Below the pieces are notes generated by a model that worked only from the letters and a program-made list of their open reading frames with translations, was not told the origin of the DNA and did not search any database. The position numbers and the translations under genes are program-made. A stretch of 64,000 bases of DNA from Thetidibacter halocola (GTDB lineage: Bacteria; Pseudomonadota; Alphaproteobacteria; Rhodobacterales; Rhodobacteraceae), in contig NZ_JAGTUU010000002.1 of assembly GCF_018224955.1 (NCBI RefSeq), positions 1-64,000 of the forward strand, in the 5' to 3' direction. Below, piece after piece: positions 47,501 through 54,765 of this stretch. Each line of letters begins with the position of its first letter. The first letter of the stretch is position 1.

Positions 47501-50500
47501 GACCTCGTCCTGCGCGGCCTCTGGAACAGACGCCTCAAGCGGCACGGGTCGCATCGCGCATTCAAAACGTCGCCCGCCACGCAGGGCGGCGATGCGGTCT
47601 CCGGGGTCCGACAGCAGATCCTCCAGCACGCGCAGCGCCAGCGCGTCCAGCGCGGCATCCTGCGCGATCTGCGCGCGGGCTAGGCCGAAAACGCCCGCCT
47701 CGGGCGCGACCGGTAATTCCACGTCCAGCGTCGCAACATGCAGCCCCGGCATCTCGCGCGGTATCACACGGGCCGGACCGGCGATGGTGGCCTTGGCCGG
47801 GTAGGGCAGCGCCTCGTCCCGCAGGCGAGCGGCGCCGTTGGTGACGACGGTGATCGGCAGCGGGGCCTGCCGCGCCTCGTCCCCCAGCGCCTGCGCGAGG
47901 AACAGCAGCGAGTAGAACCCGTGTTCCTGCAAGCGATGGAAAAAGCTGGACCCGGGGCGATGCCCCTCATCCCCGGTCAGCAGCCAGAAATGCCCGATCC
48001 GGTCGGGCAGCATCCCGCGTGCCGCAAGATCCTGCACCAGTTGGTCATAGCCTTCGCGCCCCCGCTCGGGGGCCAGGAGATAGCGGTCCCCATGCAGCCG
48101 GGCGAAACTGTCGCCGGGCGTGACGGTGACCACCCGATGCCCCGCCTTTGTCAGGCGATCCGACGCGCGCGCCGCAATCCCGGTCGCATCTGCAAAGAAT
48201 AGCCATGTCTGCGGCGACGCATCCGCAAGCCCTCCGGCCACGTCGACCTCGACCAGGGCGGAGCGCGGTCGCCAGACCGGCTTCCACCCCCATTGGGTCA
48301 GGTCGTCAAGGCGGGTCAGGTAGGAGGGCTGCTCAGCCGTGGCCTTGCCCGGCGCGATGAAATAGGGCGCGCGCTGGAACGCGTAGGTCGGCAGCGGCAC
48401 ACGGTGGCGCGGTGCGTCTCCCCAGATCTGCACCCAGTCGATTGCGACCCCCAGCGCCGAGAGGCGACCCAGCACCTCGAGCAGGTGCTTGTCGTCGGCA
48501 ATGGAGTCGTCGCGGTGACGCAGCGAGGACAGGACCTGGTTCGCCGCGATGCCCGGATGCTGGCGCGCCAGCGAGGCCAGCGCCCGGCCCGGCCCGACCT
48601 CGAGGAAGACGCGGTTGGGCGCGGCCAGCGCACCGAGGCAATCGGCGAAATGCACCGTGCCGCGCAGATGCTCGACCCAATACTCCGGGTCGGTCGCCTG
48701 TTCGGCCGTCATCAGCGCGCCGGTGCGGTTCGAGGTCAATGGCAGCTGCGGCGGGTTCAGCGGGATGGCGCGCAGGTAGGCGCGGAACCGGTCGAGGATC
48801 GGCTCCAGCATCCGGCTATGCGCGGCGATGTCGATGGCGATACGCTGGCAGTCGATACCCTCTGCCTGCAGCCGCGACTCCAGATCGTCGAGGGCCGCCT
48901 GTGAACCAGAGGCGACGGACAGCGCCGGCGCGTTCACCGCGCCAAGGTCCAGGTCATCACCCAGACGTGGCCGCAGGTCGTCGGCAGGCAGGGCGACCGA
49001 CAGCATACCGCCCGCCGGCACTTCATCGAACAGAGAGCCACGCAGATGCACCAGCCCGATGCAATCCTCGAAGGACATGATCCCCGCGAGGCAGGCCGCC
49101 GTATTCTCGCCCATGGAATGCCCGGTCAGCGCGGCAGGCCGGATGCCCCAACCCATCCACATTTGCGCCAGCGCGTATTCCACGATCAGGATCAGCGGCA
49201 GTTGCAGGCTTGGCCTTTGCAGGGCGCGGTCGGCCTCGGCCGTGTCCGCCTCGGCCAGCCACAGCGCGCGGATGTCGGCATCGGTCAGCGTCGCCAGATG
49301 CGCCAGACCGCGATCCATCCAGTCGGCAAAGACCGGCTCTGTCTCGTACAGGTCTCGGGCCATCCCGGCATATTGCGCGCCACCGCCGGGGAACATGAAC
49401 ACGCAATCCGGCCGGTCCAGCGCAGTGTGCACATGCACCCGCCGGGGATCGCCGGAGTCCAGCAGGCGCGCAACCTCGTCGTGGGTTTCGGCCACCACGA
49501 CCATGCGCCGGTCAAAGGCGCGGCGCCCCTCCTTCAGCGTCCATGCCACGTCCGCCAGCGGCTGTTCGGGATGAGCGCGCAGGTGTCGGGCCAGCCTTGC
49601 GGCGTTCTCCTCCAGCGCGGTCTTGTTACGGGCGGAAACGGTCAGGATCTGGAAGGGCCAGTCGCTCTGGCCCGAGGCGCCGCGATCGGGTGCCTCCTCC
49701 AGAACCACATGGGCATTCGTGCCACCCACGCCCAGCGAGTTCACCCCCGCCCGGCGCGGATGCGCCCCGCGCGGCCAGTCCGTCAGCCGGTCGTTCACGC
49801 GGAACGGCGAAGTTTCGAAGTCGATGGCCGGATTGGGCGCCTCGAACCCCAGAGAGGGCGGCATCTGGCGGTGATGCAGGGCAAGGCTGGCCTTGATCAG
49901 GCTCGCCACACCGGCGGCGGTGTCGAGGTGGCCGATGTTGGTCTTGACCGACCCGATGCGGCAATGGCCCGTTCGGTCCGATGTCTCGCGGAAGGCCTGA
50001 GTCAGCGCCGCCACCTCGATCGGGTCGCCCAGGTAGGTGCCGGTGCCGTGGCACTCGACGTAATCCACCGTGTCGGCGGTGATGCCCGCGACGGCCTGCG
50101 CCTCGGCGACGGCCTGCGCCTGCCCGTCGACCGACGGCGCGAGATAGCCCGCCTTCTGCGCGCCATCGTTGTTGACCGCGCTGCCCTTGATGACGGCCCA
50201 GATGTGGTCGCCGTCAGCGACGGCATCCGCCATCCGCCGCAGCACCACCACGCCCACGCCGGAACCGAAGACCGTGCCCTTGGCCCGATGGTCGAAGGCG
50301 TGACACTGGCCGTCGGGCGACAGGATCTCGTTCTCCTTGTAAAGGTATCCACGACCCTGCGGCAGCTCGATCGTCACGCCCCCCGCCAGCGCCATGTCGC
50401 ATTCGCCGTTCAGCAGCGCCTGTGCGGCATAATGCGTGGCCACCAGCGAGGTGGAACAGGCCGTCTGCAGGTTGATTGATGGGCCGGTCAGGTTCAGCAC

Positions 50501-51010
50501 ATGGCTGAGCCGCGTCGTCATGAAATCCTTGTCGTTGCCAGTATGGCGCAGCAGGAACATGCCAGTGTTCTCGACCAGGTCGGGGTTCGAGCAGACGTTG
50601 AAGTAGAAATAGCTGCCCATGCCGCAGCCGGCGAACACACCGATGGGCCCGCCGAAAGTCTCGGGGACGTGGCCCGCGTTCTCCATCGCCGCCCACGCGG
50701 TTTCGAGGAACTGGCGATGCTGTGGGTCCATGATCGCCGCCTCTTTCGGCGACAGGCCGAAGAACTCGGCATCGAACATCTCGTACCCGTCCAGCGGCGC
50801 GGCGAAGGGCACGTAGTCGCGGTGGCGCATCAGGCCCGGATCCTCTCCGGCCGCGCGCAGGTCGTCCTCGGACAGGCGGCGGATCGAGGACACGCCATCG
50901 CGCAGGTTGCGCCAATAGGCATCGATATCGGCGGCACCCGGCAGATGCGCCGCCATGCCGACGACGGCGATGTCAGTGTCTGCCATTGCGCCTGGCGCCT
51001 CGTCCGTCAC
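44576..51010 (-). CDS. Type I polyketide synthase, KS-AT-KR-DH-ACP-TE
   Basis: A 2144-residue single-module PKS. KS at 10-440 has Cys185 (TACSTS), His321 and His361. AT at about 535-835 has GHSMGE (Ser632), with AAHS at the substrate-choice position. The KR region, about 905-1370, has GGFGGIG at 1175 and Tyr1333. DH at about 1385-1690 has HRTRAGDALLP (His1419) and Asp1586. ACP is at about 1760-1840 (Ser1800). TE is at about 1870-2125 (GGFSGGG, Ser1945; His2102). KR precedes DH, the reverse of the usual order. There is no enoylreductase. The GTG at 51010 has GAGGGG seven bases upstream; ATG at 50986 is the alternative. Confidence 0.93.
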   Translation of the reverse strand: MTDEAPGAMADTDIAVVGMAAHLPGAADIDAYWRNLRDGVSSIRRLSEDDLRAAGEDPGLMRHRDYVPFAAPLDGYEMFDAEFFGLSPKEAAIMDPQHRQFLETAWAAMENAGHVPETFGGPIGVFAGCGMGSYFYFNVCSNPDLVENTGMFLLRHTGNDKDFMTTRLSHVLNLTGPSINLQTACSTSLVATHYAAQALLNGECDMALAGGVTIELPQGRGYLYKENEILSPDGQCHAFDHRAKGTVFGSGVGVVVLRRMADAVADGDHIWAVIKGSAVNNDGAQKAGYLAPSVDGQAQAVAEAQAVAGITADTVDYVECHGTGTYLGDPIEVAALTQAFRETSDRTGHCRIGSVKTNIGHLDTAAGVASLIKASLALHHRQMPPSLGFEAPNPAIDFETSPFRVNDRLTDWPRGAHPRRAGVNSLGVGGTNAHVVLEEAPDRGASGQSDWPFQILTVSARNKTALEENAARLARHLRAHPEQPLADVAWTLKEGRRAFDRRMVVVAETHDEVARLLDSGDPRRVHVHTALDRPDCVFMFPGGGAQYAGMARDLYETEPVFADWMDRGLAHLATLTDADIRALWLAEADTAEADRALQRPSLQLPLILIVEYALAQMWMGWGIRPAALTGHSMGENTAACLAGIMSFEDCIGLVHLRGSLFDEVPAGGMLSVALPADDLRPRLGDDLDLGAVNAPALSVASGSQAALDDLESRLQAEGIDCQRIAIDIAAHSRMLEPILDRFRAYLRAIPLNPPQLPLTSNRTGALMTAEQATDPEYWVEHLRGTVHFADCLGALAAPNRVFLEVGPGRALASLARQHPGIAANQVLSSLRHRDDSIADDKHLLEVLGRLSALGVAIDWVQIWGDAPRHRVPLPTYAFQRAPYFIAPGKATAEQPSYLTRLDDLTQWGWKPVWRPRSALVEVDVAGGLADASPQTWLFFADATGIAARASDRLTKAGHRVVTVTPGDSFARLHGDRYLLAPERGREGYDQLVQDLAARGMLPDRIGHFWLLTGDEGHRPGSSFFHRLQEHGFYSLLFLAQALGDEARQAPLPITVVTNGAARLRDEALPYPAKATIAGPARVIPREMPGLHVATLDVELPVAPEAGVFGLARAQIAQDAALDALALRVLEDLLSDPGDRIAALRGGRRFECAMRPVPLEASVPEAAQDEVVLITGGFGGIGLTLGRDLASRGTKLILLARKALPDRADWPDHLRRHAPKDPVSRRIRAVQALEEAGAEVMVAAADVCNLTAMQRVKEQAEARFGPITGVIHGAGVIADAPLATKSPSSIEDVFTPKIHGAEVLGRLFPDGALRWMALFASSSTVTAPAGQVDYVAANEFLNAFAQSRAGGKTRVTAINWGIWAEVGMAAEAVAARTGDHARTPETPVDLPLLDRAGFDAQGNRVFHTSLSEKDWIIDEHRTRAGDALLPGTGYLTLAAHALRAHGETGGFEIRDLDFLRPLRVSGGVRDVRLRLARTQRGYGFDVLAYATLNGRHGFAPTAQGAISLLPMQRPETLDLSAIRARCGAPTVAPSGKLTAAQAVMMRFGPRWQVLDSRALGEGEGIADLSLPPEAADDGCLLHPALLDIATGWAMELIAGWQPTHLWAPVRYGRVRVHAELPDRIVSWVRNAADNRADAETASFDVTLCAPDGTVLVEVSGFTIRKLASADILKAAPRLTVAEMEFDETDAPHPLSPAEERLAHNLGQGIRPDEGAEAFRRAMALGLPQVVVSSLDLDALTAQAAASTDKAKGQSFDRPQLDSDYVAPEGEIETTLAGFWQELLGVSNVGAGDSFFDLGGHSLIAVRLFSKVKKAFRVDFPISVLFEAPTIRACAALIAERTGHVEAAPSDAPQAPKRRFRYLVAMHDGDGGPRRPFFLVAGMFGNVLNLRHLAHLLGADRPFYGLQARGLLGGEAPHETIEEAARDYISEIRQVQPHGPYMVGGFSGGGITAWEIARQLEAVGEVVSFVVLLDTPLPQRRPLLRRDRLVIQWHQAREKGLFYPLIWARNRIAWEIARRRDTGRTEAEGAFHNAEIEAAFYRAISTYKMHARTGSLVLYRPPLVGKWRVSGGALVNSERTYVTPDNDWGLVAPQVQVHEVPGDHDSMVLEPNVRVLAALMREAIETADDETDGRGQVVPFPGHAAE

Positions 51011-51057
51011 GAACCGTCCCCTCGCCCCATCCGTGGTCCCATGAAGACCACCAAGTG

Positions 51058-51082
51058 CCAAAAAAATGCGGCGTTTTTTTGG
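51058..51082. promoter_or_regulatory. AT-rich perfect hairpin in front of the PKS gene
   Basis: CCAAAAAAA (51058-51066) and TTTTTTTGG (51074-51082) form a nine-pair stem around TGCGGCG. It lies 48 bases upstream of the PKS start, in a 183-base gap behind the flippase gene. It could be a terminator for the flippase transcript, the upstream part of a PKS promoter, or a site for an AT-binding silencer. Confidence 0.5.
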
Positions 51083-51193
51083 TTTTCCACGTCTTTCACC
51101 GCCTGCTGCCGGTCGACGCCCCATGCGAACGGCTTCGCGTCGGAAACAATGCCCGAATCGAACCGGAATGTCCCGGTCATAGACCGAACCCGT

Positions 51194-52561
51194 TCAGAAG
51201 CCGTTGCCCATGGCCAGGGCAGCGACCGATGGCCAGTTCAGCGACAGGGCCAGTGCGACCGCCAGTCCGGCGAGACCCGCGAACAGCGCGTCATGCAGCG
51301 GATCCCAGGCCCCCATGCGCCGCGCCAGCCGCACAGCCAGCGGATAGGCAAGCAGAAAGGCCATGCCCTGCCCGATCAGTGCCCCCAGCAGGCCGGCCGT
51401 GTGCAGCCCGGCGACCAGGCAGACAATCATCAAGCCCGCCCGTGCCGCGATCAGGAAGAAATAGCGACGCGATTCCCCCGCTGCGAGGGCCGAGGGATCA
51501 TATGTCAGCACGATGAGGGCTGGCATCTGCGCGCAGGCGAGCACCGTCACGACCCCGCCCGCCAGCGCATAGCGCGGGTCATACATCAGGTCGACCAGCC
51601 AGACCCCGAGACAGCCGAACAGGGTCACCAGCGCCATGAGTCCCGCCGTCACCGCAAAGCGCATCCGGCGCAGCGCGGCGAAGCTGCTGGCAGAGGCTGC
51701 GGGTGGCGTTTCGCGGTAGATCGGGATCAGGATCTTGCGCGTGACCATGCTGCCCAGCAGCAACGGGAAAGACGCCAGGAAGAAGCCGATGTTGTAGATG
51801 CCGAACACGTCCAGTGGCAGCCACTTGCCCAGCACGATCTTGTCCGCCTGGGAATAGAAAAAACCGGCGATGGTGGCGAGGAACACCCATTTTCCGAAAT
51901 GCATCAATTCGCGCGCGGCCGCGCGTTCCCAGCGCAGTCGGTTCGCCTCTCCGGGCAGGAAGCGCCAGTTGACCGCGACCTCGGCGATGCCGCCGACGAT
52001 GCCCGAGATCACCAGCGCCCAGACAGACCCCGTGGCCCAGGCCAGGCCGATCGCGGCAATCACGCCGACGATCTGCACCGCCATGTCGATCACCGTCACC
52101 CGGCCCAACAACAGGTGCCGGTTGGCAGTGTCCATCCGCGTCGGCTTGAACCCTGCGATCAGCAGGGTCAGCGCGGCGACGGGCAGGATCTGTGCCAGTT
52201 GCGGCTCGTCGTAGAACCAGGCCAGCGGCCAGGCCACGCCGCAGGCCACCAGCCACAGGCCGAAACCCCGCATCACCTGGATCGTCCAGGCGGTGTTCAG
52301 GAACGCAGGGTCGTCGCCGCGTCTGGATTGCAGGATCGCGGGCGTCACGCCGACATCCGAAAACTGACCCAACCCCACGAGAAAGACCATGACCAGCGCC
52401 ATCAGGCCGAACGCCTCGGGAAACAGCAGCCGCGTCAGGACCAGGTTCGACGCCAGCCGGATCACCTGGGCAAAGCCGAACCCGCCCACCGTCAGCAGGA
52501 CCGAGCGCAGCGCCCGCGCCGACAGCGAAGAGCCCCGCAGGCGGTCGGTCAGCGCGCTCAT
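51194..52561 (-). CDS. Oligosaccharide flippase (Wzx-like)
   Basis: A 455-residue integral membrane protein with about 12-14 hydrophobic helices, of the polysaccharide-exporter branch of the MOP superfamily. The opening (LLTVGGFGFAQVIRLASNLVLTRLLFPEAFGLMAL) is characteristic of this branch. It should flip lipid-linked repeat units to the periplasm. The gene overlaps the upstream glycosyltransferase by four bases and lies upstream of the PKS gene on the same strand. Confidence 0.92.
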   Translation of the reverse strand: MSALTDRLRGSSLSARALRSVLLTVGGFGFAQVIRLASNLVLTRLLFPEAFGLMALVMVFLVGLGQFSDVGVTPAILQSRRGDDPAFLNTAWTIQVMRGFGLWLVACGVAWPLAWFYDEPQLAQILPVAALTLLIAGFKPTRMDTANRHLLLGRVTVIDMAVQIVGVIAAIGLAWATGSVWALVISGIVGGIAEVAVNWRFLPGEANRLRWERAAARELMHFGKWVFLATIAGFFYSQADKIVLGKWLPLDVFGIYNIGFFLASFPLLLGSMVTRKILIPIYRETPPAASASSFAALRRMRFAVTAGLMALVTLFGCLGVWLVDLMYDPRYALAGGVVTVLACAQMPALIVLTYDPSALAAGESRRYFFLIAARAGLMIVCLVAGLHTAGLLGALIGQGMAFLLAYPLAVRLARRMGAWDPLHDALFAGLAGLAVALALSLNWPSVAALAMGNGF

Positions 52562-53391
52562 CGTCCCCGACTCCAGCCCTGGGCGTGGTGCCGCGTCAGC
52601 CGCGAGGCCAGCGCCACCGTCGCGTAGACGGCAAAGCCCAGGGGATCGCGCAGCGCAAGGCGCAACTTGCGCTTGACGGGAAAGGGCATCTTGTCTTCGT
52701 TCGCCATCAACGCGGGAAAGCGGCGCGCGATCTCGTCGACGCCCGCATCCTGCCGCCGCCGCACGCGGATCAGCGCGGGCAGGTCCTCGGCGATGGGCCA
52801 GTCATAGGACTGTGGCACGCCGACACGCTCTGCCGGAGTGAAACTGAGCCGCACGAACAGGTCGTCGGCGATGATGTCAGGAAAGGCGCCCCAGCGTGCG
52901 CGCCCGGCCGCGTTCACGGCGAACACGCCGCAGCCCGGCACCCCCTGCACCATGAAGGGCACCTGCCGCCAGATCCGCGCATAGGCCCGCGCGACCACGC
53001 CCCGCGCGGTGATCCTCACCCGTCCGCTGGCATAGCGTGGCGCATCGGTGTCCAGCGCATCGGCGATCCCGGCCAGAAGGTCGGGCGAGACGGTGACATC
53101 GGCATCCAGGTAGACCCGGATCGGGCCCGTCGCGGCGGCATCGCCTGCATTCAGCGCCGCCAGTTTGCCGCCCTCGGCCCGTTCGATCACGTCCAGCCGC
53201 CAGCCCCGAGCCCCGATCGCATCCGCCCGGCCGCGCGCAATGCCGGCGGTATCGTCGCGGCATCCGTTAGCCACGACCACGACCTGCACGGTCTCGCAAC
53301 GCGGCCAGCGCGACGCGGCCAGCGCATCCAGACAGCGCCCGATCAGCGCCGCCTCGTTGCTTGCCGGAACGATCACGGAAACCAGCGTCAT
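52558..53391 (-). CDS. Glycosyltransferase family 2
   Basis: A 277-residue GT-A enzyme with VIVPASNEAALIGRCLDAL, the metal-binding motif YLDADVTV near residue 95, and IADDLFVRL in the acceptor region. It is the first gene of the leftward operon that includes the flippase, PKS, GT2, NRPS-like and PPTase genes. It is divergent from the GT4 gene at 53563. The 171-base gap contains AT-rich sequence that should hold both promoters. Confidence 0.9.
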   Translation of the reverse strand: MTLVSVIVPASNEAALIGRCLDALAASRWPRCETVQVVVVANGCRDDTAGIARGRADAIGARGWRLDVIERAEGGKLAALNAGDAAATGPIRVYLDADVTVSPDLLAGIADALDTDAPRYASGRVRITARGVVARAYARIWRQVPFMVQGVPGCGVFAVNAAGRARWGAFPDIIADDLFVRLSFTPAERVGVPQSYDWPIAEDLPALIRVRRRQDAGVDEIARRFPALMANEDKMPFPVKRKLRLALRDPLGFAVYATVALASRLTRHHAQGWSRGR

Positions 53392-53562
53392 GTCCCTATC
53401 CCAAGCGCGATCCGCATGGCCGTTTCACCAGAGCCACACTCGCCGCTTTTCACAGCCGCCCCGGCGCGCTGATTTCAGTTAACTATGGCCAAAGAATGAA
53501 AACCCGGAAAACATTCTTACAGAGAGTGCCTGGAACCCCAAGCCCCGAAGGCTGTCGCTGCC

Positions 53563-54765
53563 GTGACTCGTCCCTTGCGGATCGGATATGTCGTCCCGCA
53601 ATTCCCGGGACAGACCCATATTTTCTTCTGGCGCGAGATCCGCGCGCTGGAGTCGCTTGGCCATGAGGTGCGCGTTATCTCGACCCGCCGCCCGCCCCGC
53701 GGGCTGATCGCGCATGACTGGTCGGACATCGCGATGGAGCGGACGCATTACCTGGACGCGCTGGCGCCGGGCAAGATCCTGGGCGGCACGGCCCGCCTGC
53801 TGCCGCGCGGCCTGCTGCTGTGGATGCTGCGCGACGGGTTGTGGCGGGACGCGCCGGTATCGCTGGGTGCGGCGCAGGATCTCTATTCGCTGTCCGTCGA
53901 CGAGCGGCTGGACCACATCCATGTCCACAGTTGCGGGCGCGCGGCGCTGATCGCCGCCTTTGCGCGGCAGATGGGCGGCCCGCCCTATTCGCTGACTCTG
54001 CACGGCCCGCTGTCCGATTACGGCCCCGGCCAGCGGTTCAAGTGGCGCCATGCCGCCTTTGCCACCGTCATCACCCGCAAGCTGGAAGGCGAGGTGCAGC
54101 AGGCCCTGGCCGGATCGCTGCCCGACCGGGTGATCGTGCGCCCGATGGGCGTCGACACCGACAGCCTGCGCCGCGACACGCCCTATGCCCCGCCGGAAAA
54201 GGGCCGGCCGCTGCGCATCTTCTCCTGCGGGCGGCTGAACATCGTGAAAGGCCACCAGGACCTGATGAGCGCCGTCCGGCAACTTCTGGACCAGGGCGTG
54301 GACGTGCGGCTGGAAATCGCCGGAGAGGATGATGCCGGCGGCACCGGCTATCGCGCCGAACTGGAGGCGCACCTGAAACGCCTGCACCTTCAGGATCATG
54401 TGCGCCTGCTGGGCGCGATCGACGCGGGCGCGGTCAAAGACAAGCTGGCCGAGGCGCACCTGTTCGTCCTTGCCTCGTGGCACGAACCGCTGGGCGTCGC
54501 CTACATGGAGGCGATGGCGATGGGCGTGCCGGTGATCGGCACAGAGGCAGGCGGCGTGCCCGAGCTGATCGAGGACGGGCGCACCGGCATCCTCGTGCCG
54601 CCGCAGAACCCCGCCACGCTGGCCCGCACGATCCGCGACCTTGCCGGAGACCCCGCGCGCCTGCGCCGCTATGCCGAGGCAGGGCGCGCCCATGTCGAGG
54701 CGCATTTCCGATCTGCCCTGGGCGCCGAGACTCTGGCCGAGGCCATCGCGGCCACTCGGGATTAA
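53563..54765 (+). CDS. Glycosyltransferase family 4
   Basis: A 400-residue GT-B enzyme. The N-terminus reads IGYVVPQFPGQTHIFFWREI, like the other GT4 enzyme of this locus. The donor half has FSCGRLNIVKGHQD and the EX7E region HEPLGVAYMEAMAMGVPVIG. It probably acts late in repeat-unit assembly. It starts at GTG and is the only rightward gene in this part of the locus. It converges with the secreted-protein gene, sharing TTAA between the two stops. Confidence 0.9.
   Translation: MTRPLRIGYVVPQFPGQTHIFFWREIRALESLGHEVRVISTRRPPRGLIAHDWSDIAMERTHYLDALAPGKILGGTARLLPRGLLLWMLRDGLWRDAPVSLGAAQDLYSLSVDERLDHIHVHSCGRAALIAAFARQMGGPPYSLTLHGPLSDYGPGQRFKWRHAAFATVITRKLEGEVQQALAGSLPDRVIVRPMGVDTDSLRRDTPYAPPEKGRPLRIFSCGRLNIVKGHQDLMSAVRQLLDQGVDVRLEIAGEDDAGGTGYRAELEAHLKRLHLQDHVRLLGAIDAGAVKDKLAEAHLFVLASWHEPLGVAYMEAMAMGVPVIGTEAGGVPELIEDGRTGILVPPQNPATLARTIRDLAGDPARLRRYAEAGRAHVEAHFRSALGAETLAEAIAATRD

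Noticed and set aside
38368-51010. Siderophore cluster
   Set aside because: No TonB receptor, iron-transport or chelating-group genes are nearby, and the neighbours are sugar-assembly genes.
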